Part shown: piece after piece, positions 1 to 10,370 of the stretch
How the letters are laid out: every line of letters starts with the position of its first letter
Numbering within the stretch: position 1 is the stretch's first letter
Source of the DNA: Effrenium voratum
Lineage: Eukaryota > Sar > Dinophyceae > Suessiales > Symbiodiniaceae
DNA length: 64,000 bases
Assembly: GCA_963377175.1 (NCBI GenBank)
Contig: CAUJNA010003500.1
Location: 128,170-192,169, forward strand
Direction: 5' to 3'
Notes under the pieces: generated by a model
Told to the model about the DNA's origin: nothing
Database searches by the model: none
What the model saw: the letters and a program-made list of their open reading frames with translations, nothing else
Position numbers and translations under genes: made by a program

Positions 1-712
1 GCCCTTGGGAAGGCCTAACGGTCATCCGCCTGGCAGCAAGATCCTTAACCATAATGACTCCGGCGCTTACCTCGAGGTTTCACATGATGGCTTCCCCTGG
101 TTCTCTACAATAGTGGCTTGCCTACAGGCCCCAGTTTCCACAGTTCATGTCACCGCTCGGTGCTCTTGGAGCGAGACTCGTACCAGCCAGTCTGGTTCTA
201 TTTGTGGCCAAATGGGGGTGTGGCTCAAAACGAAACTGCTGCGGTTACGCAACAAAATCGCCTTTTTTCCCATATACCAGGTGCCGTTTTTGGGTACCAT
301 TTTTTGAGCCGCCGCCCTTCCGTCAGACAGATCTCGGGGGGGAGGGGGCCCTACGTGCGATCCGAGGCGATCCAACCCACATAGGCGATGCCTGGGTTCG
401 GGCCTCAGCGGGCTCAGGTTTGGACGATGCGTCTGGGATCCTCGAAAGATTTTCTCTTCCTGGGGGGTGTAATTTGTTTGTTCTTGTTTACCCCTCCAAA
501 ATCACTTTGTGCAGTTCAGTTTCGACGAGGAAACATCCGTCAAGCGAAAGCACCTGAAATCAACCCCAGGCTCATGAGCTCTCCAAATGCAGAAGGCTCA
601 GGCCCTCCCAAAACTCGCCACTTTTTGAGGACCCCAAGCAAGTGCCGGGGCTCTCAAGAGGCAAGGGACAGACGTGGACGTGTCCGGACTCAGTCCCTCC
701 AAAGTCATTTTG

Positions 713-795
713 GATCCAAGATGGCAACGGAGGCGACTTCGTCGCTGAATCGTCGACGTTTTCCGGGGCTTCGGCTCGGAGGTTCCTTCCTTTGG
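713..795 (+). CDS. possible exon, unknown product
   Basis: A G/C-richer stretch between repeats reads DGNGGDFVAESSTF in one frame and KMATEATSSLNRRRF in another. Codon sense favours the first slightly. No clean splice sites fix it. It could belong to the same gene as the exon at 988 or be unconverted intron. Confidence 0.25.
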
Positions 796-987
796 GTTCC
801 CGTTTTCCCGGTGGATCGAAAGTTTGCCCAGCGCCGGGGAGATGGAAGCCAATGGGGCCCAAGGTTCATTCTGCAGGGGTCCCTATATTAAGGTGAGCTT
901 CCCTTCATAAAGCTGATGTTTTGAGGGGAAATACAGGGAGCCCTGTTCTGGAGAACTTGGGGTTTTCTGGGGTGGAATTGATCCGAG

Positions 988-1074
988 GTGCCGGTGCAGG
1001 TGCACGTGAACCCCGGCCTGGTGGGGCAGTGGGCGCGGCAGTGCACGCGCGAGTATCGGCCCCACCCCGGGGAG
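988..1074 (+). CDS. exon, unknown domain upstream of the kinase
   Basis: The segment follows AG (GATCCGAG) and ends before GTGCTG, giving exactly 29 codons in phase 0-0: VPVQVHVNPGLVGQW, then CTREYRPHPGE. The composition is far more G/C-rich than the flanks. The frame stays open past the donor (LCKRLAWADRR), so the exon could be longer. It lies 1.6 kb upstream of the kinase glycine-loop exon and is probably in the same gene. Confidence 0.55.
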
Positions 1075-2648
1075 GTGCTGTGCAAGAGGCTGGCATGGGC
1101 GGATCGGCGGAATGGGCGGGAGGGCTCGGAGTGGCATGGGGGGTGGTTCTTAGAAATGGGTGTGGCTCAAAATTAAACAGGAGGGGCAAACCGCAGGTTT
1201 TGGTCCATGTGTCAGGGCAACCCATTTTGGTACCGGTTTTTTGAGCCACAGCCAAATTGGGGGGAAGTTTGCAGGCCGGTACGTGTCCTCTTGGTTTCTT
1301 TTTTGAAGCCAGCCAAAACGAGGTTCCCTATACTTTAGTGCATTTTGCTGGGATGTTAGGACTTTAACTTTTTGCCAACTACTGGGTTTTCCATTAAACC
1401 ACCAAAAGTTAAACTTTTAGCAGGGGAGCAGAAAGCAACCGAGTATATTTGTGAGAAACGCCCGTGCGATTGGTCGCTTCGGGGTTGTTTCTCACTTGCC
1501 CACGGCGAATCGACCTGATCTGACACTTTTGGTGTCCCTTTTTGGTAGCCATGTTTGGTCATGGCCCCAAAAGGTGAACCTGTTATTCCCGGGTTCTTTT
1601 TGTCAACTGTTTCTTTTCCTTTCAGGTTTCCCGGGGCTTGGGCAAGCGGTTTCTCCCGTTTTTGGTTTTTTGGCCGCTTGCTTCATTCGGGTTTGATTTT
1701 AGCTTGCTGTTGAGCCAGCCAGTCGAGCAGCGCTCTCTATTTGTGTGTATGTGTGTGTGTGTGTGCTTTTTCCCAATCATGCTTCATGATGAGCTCAGTT
1801 CTTCAGTGGCCCCCTTTTTCTTTTTCCAACTTGTTTTTTGGTGGCCCCACTAAAATGGTCCAAGCCCAAAAAAGGGTTCCAATTCTTCTTCTTTTTTCCA
1901 GGGTCACTGAACAGCTGAAAATGGGTGTTTTTCTCAAATGGAAAAGCCGCCTCTTTGGTATTCAAAGGACATCTAATATTTTAGAGAGCCCCATTTGGAG
2001 AAACCCCCATATAGGCTCTATGCACTCAGCGGTGATGGCTCCAAGCAATCAGAGGACTTGAACAGGCTCACAAAACCAACACGCAGAAAGTTTCAAGTTT
2101 GACAGCGGTCGAAGCCATCATGTAAGATCAAGGAGAGGAACCAGGAACCTCTGGTTACTTAGCCAGAGGCAGCTGGACTCTCTGGTGAAATGGGCTGACA
2201 GGATCCATGAATTCTTCGGCTCGGTCAAATCAGAGCAGTCTATGATGGAATTTGGCCGTTCCCCCCAAAAATGGTGAGGCGTAAGAAGGCTTGCCCGTGT
2301 TTGCTAGCGGGAGGCAGAGACCAGATCAACTGTTTCAAAATCAGGACATGGACATCCCGGAAATGGTTGGCTTCTCGTTGGCTTCCATTTTAAAACAAAC
2401 AAAAAGGGTATCCTTAACAAAAGGCACAACAAACTCCAGGCTTGGTCGGAATTTTCCTTTCGGCTTTCCTGACAAACCACTAGGTCCGTGCCCTTTCTCT
2501 CCCCCCCTTTTTTGGTTGGGAGGGTTCCACTAAAATAGACCTCCAGAAAAGAAAGTCCCAAAAACCCACTTATTCTAACCTACGACTGGAGGCTCGACCT
2601 AGATGAACCAAAACAAACCCTGAGCGTTACCAAGTTTTAGCCCGCCAG

Positions 2649-2730
2649 GTACAAGATCGAGCACGCTGTGGGCGCGGGGCACTTCACCCGGGCGTACCTG
2701 GCCACGGACATGGAGACCAATACCAAGGCG
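2649..2730 (+). CDS. protein kinase exon: N-lobe glycine-rich loop
   Basis: The exon follows CCGCCAG and ends before GTGGCT. It reads YKIEHAVGAGHFTRAY then LATDMETNTKA. GAGHFTRAY fits the nucleotide-binding loop GxGxFxxAY of eukaryotic protein kinases, followed by the usual small basic/acidic turn before strand beta3. It ends in phase 0 and joins in frame to the lysine-bearing exon at 3635. This marks the start of the kinase domain. Confidence 0.85.
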
Positions 2731-3634
2731 GTGGCTCCCAAACGAACCCCGGCCTTTTCCAGGGCTCCTTCAAAGAAATTCATTTTGCAACCAATTGAAT
2801 CATGTTGCTTTTTCAACACCAAAGTAAAGGGAAACCACCATTTACAAGTTGCAATGTTTAGGTGTATAATGTAAGGATCCCTGTTTTCTCTCTCGGTGGC
2901 TCCCAGCCATCCGGTTCCACTTAGCTTCTTAGATCAACTTTTAGGGGAAAAGGGTTTGGATGTCCATTTTACCAAAACTAGAAGCATTTTAGATCCTTTC
3001 AGGGCTTGGATTTCCATTTAACCCACTAAAAGTTAAACTTTTAGCGGGGGATCTGAGGGCAGCCCAGTTTTCAGGGTATGATGTCGACCCTCTACTAAAA
3101 AAGGAGGTATTTGCCATGGAAAACCAGGTTTGAACCAACAAATACCTGGAAAAAAACGGGTATTTTGAGTAGGGGGTACTTGAGCGATGGGGTGCGACCG
3201 ATTTCTAGTCGTCATGGCTTTGAAGAATCGTGTTGAAGCAAGCAGTTCGACTTGGTGGGGCCAGCCTTTGTACCAACACAACCCCATCCTTTCAAGCGAT
3301 GAATTACGACAGAAAGGGTTTTCCAACAACGAAAGGGAACCAAAACCGGCGTCCCAGTTGATTGCTCTCAAGATCCGAAGGGACCCCCATGCGAACTCCG
3401 GCCCTTCCGATTCCTTTCGCATTTTGGGCACAGCCCTTTGCCAGGTTTCGATCCGCGCGGCTTCGTGGGCCCCAGGGGGCATCACTTTCCCGTGGGGGTG
3501 TGTGTGGACTGTCACGGAGGTTTGCCTCACTTGGGGTGTGCGTTGCTCGGATCCTTGGAGCGCGGCCTGTGAAGGTGGGGCGTTGAGTGGGGCGATGCCT
3601 CCCAAGCCAAAAGGGCTCGTTTCGGCGCGCGCAG

Positions 3635-3700
3635 GTGTGTGTGAAACGCCATAGCGGCCTCACCGTGGAGCTGATGACGGACTGGGAGTCGACGGATCTG
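3635..3700 (+). CDS. protein kinase exon: beta3 lysine (VCVK)
   Basis: Twenty-two codons between GCGCGCGCAG and GTGGCC read VCVKRHSGLTVELMTDWE then STDL. VCVK sits where kinases have VAIK; its lysine would contact ATP alpha and beta phosphates. Phase 0-0, so it joins directly to the glycine-loop exon, giving NTKA-VCVK. The intron between them (2731-3634) holds elements of three repeat families. Confidence 0.85.
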
Positions 3701-4153
3701 GTGGCCAAAACATTCCATTTGCCCATTTGGGGAACACGAAAACCCTAAGACCTCTTGATTCGATCCTGGTTGAAGAAGAACCATAGGCGTATCGGGTTCT
3801 AAGAGGAGGGGGGCCAATTAACCAGCCCATTTTGGCCCTCCCCTAGCCCCAAGTGGTCTGCACGCAAGCTGAAGAATTGGTGGCGAAGGTGGCCATCAGG
3901 ATGTGATCGAGTGAGTAGTAGCAAAAAATCGATGGACGGAGATTGGGGGATGACTCAAGCAATCCCACGATCAAGCCGACATTTCTGCAGTTGACATGAA
4001 ACCTGAGTAATGGTATTCGAGGTCAGCCGTGGCGCAATGAGAACCTCCAAAAAGAAAACCCTTGAAACTGTTTTTTTGTTTTTTGCGAGTCTTTCCACTG
4101 AGCCAAAGAGAAACGGGCAGCACGCCCCTCCGCTCACTGGTTGCATCCACCAG

Positions 4154-4217
4154 CTGCCCCGACTCGGCGAGGACTTGCTGACCATCAGCCGGAGGATCAG
4201 CTCTGTAGACCCCGAGG
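4154..4217 (+). CDS. protein kinase exon: N-lobe, subdomain III/IV region
   Basis: After CATCCACCAG the exon reads LPRLGEDLLTISRRISS then VDPEG and ends at a GC donor (GAGG followed by GCAAGT). The position between the beta3 lysine and the probable hinge suits subdomains III-IV. GCAAGT is the textbook GC-AG donor, common in dinoflagellates. It ends in phase 1. Confidence 0.7.
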
Positions 4218-4623
4218 GCAAGTTCTTCTCCAGGCGAAAGAAATTTCCTTCGCGGGCGGACGGGTTCGGGGTTCGGGGTTCGGAAATCGGACGCGACTCT
4301 GGAGGCCACATTTTTGTTGTGCGTTGTTCCCCCTACTCAAAATACCCTCCTTTGTTCAGGGTGGCATGTCGACCCTCTACTAAAAAGGAGGTATTTACCA
4401 TGGAAAACCAGGTTTTTCCGAAAAAAAATACCCTGAAAAAAGCGGGTATTTTGAGAGGGGGGGTGTTTTTTTCTCAATCTAAAACATGCCGGCTGAGCGT
4501 GGGCCCCCCAAACCGTTTTTGCTTTTTTGGGGAGGGGAGGGAACCATACCATACTCTAATTGGGGGGCCTCTTTATCGCCCCAACAAAGAGCAAAAGGTT
4601 TGCTACCACGTAGGTGTTTCAAG

Positions 4624-4689
4624 AGTTCCCAGAGGCTTCGATCAGATGCAGATGGTGTGATGGTGTGGGACTTGCGATCGATGGAATCA
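4624..4689 (+). CDS. possible kinase-region exon, frame ambiguous
   Basis: Between TTTCAAG and GTCGGTG, frame 0 reads SSQRLRSDADGVMVWD then LRSMES. The phase does not match the phase-1 end of the exon at 4154, and the phase-matched frame (EFPEASIRCRW) is also open. It may be an exon with an unseen neighbour, or not coding. Confidence 0.3.
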
Positions 4690-4855
4690 GTCGGTGAATG
4701 CATCCCTTGAACGCCCACTTTGCAGAATCCACTTTATGACCTCTTGCATCCATTTGCTTGCGAACATTCTTTTATTTTCCCTTGCTGCTTTTGAAGGGAA
4801 TCTATCACTACTGGACATATTTTGATTTTTCCCCGGGGGCTTAAGCAAATGGAAG

Positions 4856-4904
4856 CTTGCATTTCTTTGAGCATGGTGATTGAGAATGGTGATCAGATTT
4901 CAAA
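4856..4904 (+). CDS. protein kinase exon: probable hinge (subdomain V)
   Basis: The stretch CISLSMVIENGDQIS lies between an AG formed at the very end of a CCATTTGCTTAAG-family element and a strong GTGAGT donor. A hydrophobic strand followed by VIENGD matches the beta5-hinge of kinases (hydrophobic-M-x-E-x-G-D). Its place between the beta3 lysine and the catalytic loop fits. The acceptor appears to be supplied by the element boundary, which is unusual. Confidence 0.6.
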
Positions 4905-5744
4905 GTGAGTCGCCGTTTGGCCCCCCCCCCCTCAGAGACAAGACACGCAAACCCCCATTGACACGTGACCCGAGCACTGCCATTGCCCAAGACACCAGTC
5001 CGCGGATTGGCAAAACTTCTAGGGACTCTTTTTTCGGCTCGTATTGCGGGGCACCGCCAAGATCAACGATTTAGAGCGGGTCTCTAGCACAGTGTCCCTT
5101 GATCGGTTGCTTTGGCAAGAAATAGATGGGTTCCACTGGTTTGGACATGGGTTTCATTCCGTTGATCAAGCAGACCCAGCGTTTTTTTTTTTTCCCCCCC
5201 CCGAAAGTCTCACTTCCTGAGTTCATGAACTTTGAACTTTTTTGGGAAGACCTTTTTAGACCTTCAAAGTTTTGGTACATCTAAAATGGGGAAACTTTGG
5301 GAAGACCGTTTTAGATACATATAAAGTTTGGATCTTTTTTCGGGGCCATCCACGCAAGTGAGAAGGTCGGTGGTCTGGAGCCACTCCCGGCTGAAGGGTT
5401 TTTCTTGTGGCGCCGAGGCTCATCGAGGCCTTTTATGACATGGCGCCGGCCTGAGTTTTCGATGTCAGAGAGATGCTGGAGCTTGCGATTCATATCCAGC
5501 TCGCTTATTTGGGGGATCGGGGGGGAAAAATAAGGGAAATGGAAAGAGGGGGGGGGGGGGCAGAAGGAGCGATGTCGGTCAAGGCACTTTGCTTGAGGAT
5601 CCCTTGTTTCCGATCTCAAAAGACCCGCTTTTTTTGAAACCATTTTCGGGAAAGCCTGGTTTTCCATGGTTGAGAAACCTTTTTTAGTAGAGGGTCGACA
5701 TGATACCCTGAGAAAAAGGGCGGGTATTTGGAGTCATCCCCAAG

Positions 5745-5827
5745 GCCGACTTCGACTCAATGCCCAGGTCGGCTACACCGTTGAGACCCTCTTTGAGGGC
5801 CGCAACTGCATGGATCCTCTGCTGGAA
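5745..5827 (+). CDS. kinase-region exon (C-lobe start, alpha-D region)
   Basis: After CCCCAAG the frame reads RLRLNAQVGYTVETLF then EGRNCMDPLLE before a TAG. The donor must lie at or before the GGAATAG, perhaps a GA or GC type. Six bases further on begins an inverted-repeat element (5833-5976) with AGAT duplicated on both sides. Position between hinge and catalytic loop suggests the alpha-D/alpha-E part of the kinase. Family-level identity is not visible. Confidence 0.55.
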
Positions 5828-5832
5828 TAGAT

Positions 5833-5976
5833 GGCTGTGGCGGTCAAAACCGTTTTGGGATCCCATTTTGGGGGTAGATGATTTGGGGGTAGGTGAATTC
5901 ACCACCCATTTTAGGCTTTGTTTTAGTGGGATTGGGATGTTCACTGGGGGTACGATTTGGATTTTGACCCATGGCC
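5833..5976 (+). mobile_element. intron inverted-repeat element, family GGCTGTGGGTCAAAAC, TSD AGAT
   Basis: Ends GGCTGTGG(G)TCAAAAC and TTTTGACCCATGGCC are imperfect inverted repeats; the core has GGGTAGGTGAATTCACCACC and TTAGTGGGGATTGGGATG. AGAT flanks this copy on both sides. Other copies: 8937-9055, 12376-12481, 19626-19754 (ATGT both sides), 24836-24951, 26427-26541, 43537-43655 (ACTT both sides). The internal TAG-GTGAAT is a possible donor. Confidence 0.9.
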
Positions 5977-5992
5977 AGATTGCCTTTGGGAG

Positions 5993-6074
5993 TCACTGAA
6001 GCTTTTGGATGTCGAAGCACTCAGACATGCGACAAGACTCAGAGATATCTTGAGTTTGCACCAAGACTACTTGG
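5993..6074 (+). CDS. kinase-region exon (alpha-D/alpha-E helical part)
   Basis: Following TTTGGGAG the frame reads SLKLLDVEALRHATRLR then DILSLHQDYLG and runs into GTGTGG. It is strongly helical and Leu-rich, as expected of helices preceding the catalytic loop. It lies just downstream of the 5833-5976 element, which therefore sits in the intron separating it from the 5745 exon. Confidence 0.6.
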
Positions 6075-6289
6075 GTGTGGCTTTTCTTTAGGGGACCTCC
6101 CCAAAAAAGAATGCATGCTGGTTTTCGTGCAAGGCCAACGAACAAGGGGTGCGAACTCCAGGAAGCCAGACCTTGCAGAACTGCCACACTCGAGAAGGTT
6201 GCTTCTGCATTTCGGAGCGGTTTTGGTCAACAAACCATTGGGGAAGGGGCGAGAAGGGGGATGTCACTCATTTTGCCCCACAAACACCA

Positions 6290-6420
6290 AGAAAGCGCCC
6301 CAATGTTCACATCCTTGGGAAAGGTTGCCCAGATGTTGTTTGGGCTTCGAGATGGGAGAAGCATCCGATGGATCCCAACGCCCAGTGAATCTCGCCCGTG
6401 TGGACGGGCAAAAGTCCGCG
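6290..6420 (+). CDS. possible exon, two competing frames
   Basis: One frame reads MFTSLGKVAQMLFGLRDGRS and IRWIPTPS; another reads EMGEASDGSQRPVNLARV and stays open to 6612 (VKLPGVDVSGHMGSL). Both look protein-like, and the minus strand is open too. Clear splice sites are lacking. It precedes the catalytic-loop exon. Confidence 0.3.
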
Positions 6421-6900
6421 GCAGTAGTTAAACTGCCTGGCGTGGATGTGTCTGGTCACATGGGGTCTTTGCGTGCACAGCAGTTGTCTAATAGGCATCG
6501 GACCCCCGCAAATGATTTGGGTGGTTTCATGCTTTCTCTGTGGTTTCCCTTCAACCACCCAAACCAGTTGAAACCCCGGGCGAGTCGAGTGAGCCCGCCG
6601 CGGAGCAAATAAAAAAACGCAGACAAATCCAACAACCCAAACCATTGGAAACCCCGGGGCGAGTCGACGTGAACCCGCCGCGGAGAAAAGCAAACAATCA
6701 AAAACCAATCCGTACCCCGACCATTTGCCCCGGACGAGTGAACGAAAAAAAGAAGAAGGGAACCCCCGCGCAAGTCCACCAAGACCGGCCGCGGGAAAAA
6801 TGGAGACAAAAAACGGGAAACTCATCAGTCCACCAAAACCGCCGCGAAAAAAATGAGAACAACAACGGACAAATAAAAAAAATCCTCCGTTGCCTGGGAG

Positions 6901-7023
6901 GAGATCTGCCGCATGGACGCGCGGCACTTCAAGGACTTGACGAACCTGCGGCTGGTGGCCATCGGCTGCTGCCGGGGCCTGGCGCTGCTGTCGGAGGCTG
7001 GGGTGGTGCACTGCGACATGAAG
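6901..7023 (+). CDS. protein kinase exon: alpha-E helix and catalytic loop (HCDMK)
   Basis: Forty-one codons, phase 0-0, after GCCTGGGAG: EICRMDARHFKDLTNLRLV, then AIGCCRGLALLSEAG and VVHCDMK. HCDMK is the catalytic loop start, with the Asp that acts as general base and the Lys that contacts the gamma phosphate. Cys in place of Arg (HCD rather than HRD) is typical of DYRK/CLK/PRP4-type CMGC kinases. The donor is GC (AAG followed by GCGCGG), cutting the loop directly after Lys; the next exon supplies ADN. Confidence 0.9.
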
Positions 7024-8023
7024 GCGCGGCGGTGGGGGGGGTGTGGGGGGAGTGGACGGGATGCGACGGGATGCGGGAGGGGGGGGATTGGGAGGGATGG
7101 GAAGGAAGGTGGAAGTGGGCTAATGGTCAGTGGGGGGGGGGGGATTTGGGAGGGATGCAAAGGAGTGGGGAAGTGGGCTGAAAAGGAGGGCGAAATGAGC
7201 CACTTGCTCAACACCCGGGTAGATGAAGGTTCGTAAGGGATAATCCCAGCCATAAATAGTGGCGGGAATCCGCCTTTGGACGCCCTGAAGCATGGTTCTG
7301 GGTCAAGCATTTCAATACCGGGTTTGATTGTGACTCAAATGGACGCGGCGATGGACGGCGGTTGGGAGGGATGGGAAGCAAAGGAGTGGAAGTGGGGAAG
7401 TCGGCTCGGGGAGGGGGAGGGAGTGAGGGGAAGCGGGGCAGGGGGGAAGGGGGGAGCCCAACATGGCCAAGGAAAGGTTGCGCCTTTCATCCACTTTTCT
7501 GGTTTGGCACAGGCTTTTGTCGCTTTAGCATGCGAATCAGAAAGGCAGGAGTTGGCAATTTTGCTTCAAACTCCGTTGCAGCAAAGCATGAATTGGCGTT
7601 GAGAAAGGATGGTTTTCCTCGCCACCCCATCAGGAGCCCTTAAGAAGCTCCTGCTTGTTTTCTTTGAGCATTTCTTGCACTTTCTGACAGCGGGTGGGGA
7701 CCTGTCGAATTTTCAAGAAGCAGTTTTCCTTTGTCAACTTACCCACGAGGCACCTCGAGACAGACACCCCCACCTTCTCTTTGAAGCTAACCCAAGAGGC
7801 GCCTGGCAGCTCCTTGAAATCAAGAGGCGCCCGGCACTTGGAGGTCGACCCTGTCTCCATTTGCCGAAATGAATATATGTTTTCCATTATTTGCCCTGGT
7901 TGGTTTTAAAAGGAATTCATCGCTACTGGACAAATAAGTTCTCATTTTTTCCTGGGGGCTTATATAAGCAAATGGAAGCGCCTCCTCTCCTTTTTTCGAG
8001 AAACGAGAGAGCCCGCGATTCAG

Positions 8024-8111
8024 GCGGACAACTTCATGTGGACCAAGAACTCCGAGGGCGAGACCGTGGTGCGCCTGGTAGACTTCGGCGCCTTGCATCG
8101 ATCGATCCAAC
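8024..8111 (+). CDS. protein kinase exon: catalytic loop Asn and DFG motif
   Basis: After GATTCAG the exon reads ADNFMWTKNSEGETVVRLV then DFGALHRSIQPQ. Joined to the previous exon it gives HCDMKADN, with the Asn and the DFG Asp that bind magnesium. Both are intact, so an active enzyme is predicted. The 3' end is uncertain; no consensus GT follows and the exon may stop near DFG (GGC followed by GCCTTG). Confidence 0.85.
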
Positions 8112-9319
8112 CCCAGGAAGCCCGAGGGATCGCCCGGTGCTTTCGACTGGAAATCCCCTGGAAAAGGCCTGAAACGTATCTTGGCAAAGGTACCCAGTGA
8201 AGAGTGGCTAATAAGGACAGAAAAGAAGGAGTAATTCTTCCCCTAAAGGGATTCGCAATTGCCCCACACCCTCTCGCCCAGTGCTTTTCTACAAGAAAAT
8301 GCCTGGAAAAGGCCTGAAATGTATCCTGGGCAAACACGGTATCCCCTGAAAGGGGTTTGGGCAAGGTCAATCACTGACAGTTGAAGGGGAGGACACGGGG
8401 CTTTGGGCATCTTTGGAGACTTGAGGCAGAAAGATCCCTTGCCGAACATGGAGCTTCCATAGGTCGACTCGTGATCGTCATTTTGGCCAAAACGATAGAT
8501 GCCTCTCCAAACGGCAATAATGTTAGTGGGGAATACCCGCAAACACCTCTGGTATACATCAATTTTCGGGGGCCGACGTTATGAGCCAGATTCACAGCGA
8601 TCAATTCAAATGGGCTCGATCTTTTGCACCGGTCGATATGAATTTGCCATAGAGAGACCCTCTCACAATAATACAGGTCGCTCACCAAATTGCCATGTCA
8701 ATCAGGGACTCGGGGGCAGCGGTTGTATTATCAAGTGCGGCTATGAGCGGAACATGGCGTGGAAAAAAATATCTCAGAGATTGAAACAGGAGTTCATTAC
8801 GTTGCACCTCGGAGGTGTTTTTTCTCTTTTTTGGGGCGAGTTCTGTAGGTCGCCTTTTTGGGGCTGTTTTTTAATGGCAAACCAAGGAAACCACCCATCT
8901 TGGCGGGTCCAAGAAAAAAAGAAGACACACCCAAATGGCTGTGATTGTCAAAACCAGTGGGATCCCATTTTGGTGGGTAGGTGAATTCACCACCCATTTT
9001 GGGCTTTATTTGAGTGGTTCACTGTGAGGTACGATTTGGATTTTGACCCATGACCAACTGGACTCCTCACCCAAAGTTTTGGGTTTTTGAAAAGAACAAT
9101 GGTTGAAACGAATGGAAAAGATCAATCAACCCCCAGACAAATGGTTCCCCTTGTCTACCTGGGTCACTGGTGCTGCAACCATAGGTGTCCTTTTTGGATG
9201 TTTTGCTCGAAAAATAGATGGCGATTTCTGGTTTACCTGGTGTTTTTTTCTCATCTACCAGGGCAACCCATCTATTTCCAACCTAAAAGGACACCGATTT
9301 GTTGCAACTCGTCTCACAG

Positions 9320-9440
9320 GTTGCTCACGCCTGGACTCCCGCCTGGAGAACGGCCGGAACTGGGCCTTCGCCGAAGGCGGCGCAGGCGCGGCGAGTTTTT
9401 CGAATCGGAGTGCAGCACCACCGGGTCTCAAGGGAAGTGG
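9320..9440 (+). CDS. possible exon in the activation-segment region, frame ambiguous
   Basis: After GTCTCACAG the sequence is G/C-rich and open in all three plus frames. Plausible readings are GEFFESECSTTGSQGKWPV and CSRLDSRLENGRNWAFAE. It lies between the DFG and APE exons, so it could encode an activation-loop insertion, or be intronic. Confidence 0.35.
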
Positions 9441-9888
9441 CCGGTTTTTGCGGATTCGCGGAATCCCACTTTTGAGCCGATTCCGTATTGAAATCCATAC
9501 CTTGGGGTCATGGGTATCCACTTGCATGGTTCTTTGGAACTTTGGGGATCTACTTGGGGACCTGGCGCCGGATCTACTTGCATGACCAGCTTGAGTGGGT
9601 GGTCTTTGGTGAGCATCATGGCAGTCAAAACTTGGGTATCTTGTCATAAGGATTGGACCCCCAACACCATTGAGGGGAATGCCAGTCATCTCCCTCTAGT
9701 TCATAGCCCCCGTTTTGGATGGCTTTCAAAGGGCGACAGAAGGGAATCCACCCATCCGACAGAGCTCCATGTCCTCTTTTTGCTTTGGTGCATTTTGCCA
9801 AGGGATGTTAGGACTTTCATTTTTTTGCCAATGAATGGGTTTTCCAAAACCACCAAGAGTTGAACTTTTAGCAGGGCTTCGCAGATTT

Positions 9889-9951
9889 CGCCACCGAGAG
9901 AAGTGGCCGGTTTGTCCGGACTTGAACCTGGAGAAGAAGAAGTTCGAGTGA
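9889..9951 (+). CDS. possible short exon, frame ambiguous
   Basis: Downstream of GGGCTTCGCAG two frames look coding: ISPPREVAGLSGLEPGEEE and FRHREKWPVCPDLNLEKKK. It directly follows an element of the GTGCATTTTGCC family (9788-9873). No consensus donor was identified. Confidence 0.25.
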   Translation, partial: RHREKWPVCPDLNLEKKKFE

Positions 9952-10266
9952 ACCGCCTTCTTTTTGGGGAAGACTAGACAGATGGAATTGGGGGAACACT
10001 CCAGCTTGATTGCGCCTGTGCGGAATGTATATATATATATATATATGTATTGTTAATATGTATATCTCTGTTTACGTGTTTTTCTACAGGTTTTCTTTGC
10101 GCGTGTTTCCCTTCTAGGCGAGAGCCATAAGTTGTCCAAAAGTGAGTTTTCCTGAGAAGGGGGATCTGTTTGCTGCAGTTTGCCGAACCGATTTGGGAAA
10201 CCGATTGGGTTTTTTTGGGACTGGACGCCCCATTTTGAGTCGGAGTGGCGAGGGGGGGCCGTGCAG

Positions 10267-10370
10267 GGCACATCGGCAAGTGGGCGCCGGAGATGATGCT
10301 CCGGCTGCCCATCACCGACAAGGCCGACGTCTGGGGCTCCGGCGTGGCCTTGCTGGAGCTCTACTCCGGG
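10267..10370 (+). CDS. protein kinase exon: APE and DVWG motifs
   Basis: The exon follows GCCGTGCAG and reads HIGKWAPEMMLRLPITDK, then ADVWGSGVALLELYSG. APE closes the activation segment; the Asp of DVWG (usually DVWS) is the buried structural Asp of helix alpha-F; GVALLELYSG continues alpha-F. The donor is probably GC (CTCCGG followed by GCGCGC). HIGKW before APE resembles the YRAPE region of CMGC kinases only loosely. Confidence 0.9.

Noticed and set aside
5311..5667. 118-codon minus-strand frame and a plus-strand RLIEAFYDM reading resembling a kinase strand
   Set aside because: The plus reading lies after the hinge exon, out of kinase order, and stops quickly; the minus frame lacks splice sites and is against the direction of the block.
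6307..7011. 234-codon minus-strand open frame over the catalytic-loop exon
   Set aside because: The plus strand here encodes an unmistakable kinase catalytic loop; the minus frame is its shadow with low-complexity residues.
7609..7909. Open plus and minus frames of 70-96 codons between the HCDMK and ADN exons
   Set aside because: They lie within the intron required to join HCDMK to ADNF in phase, and both strands are equally open, which suggests chance or old repeat sequence.
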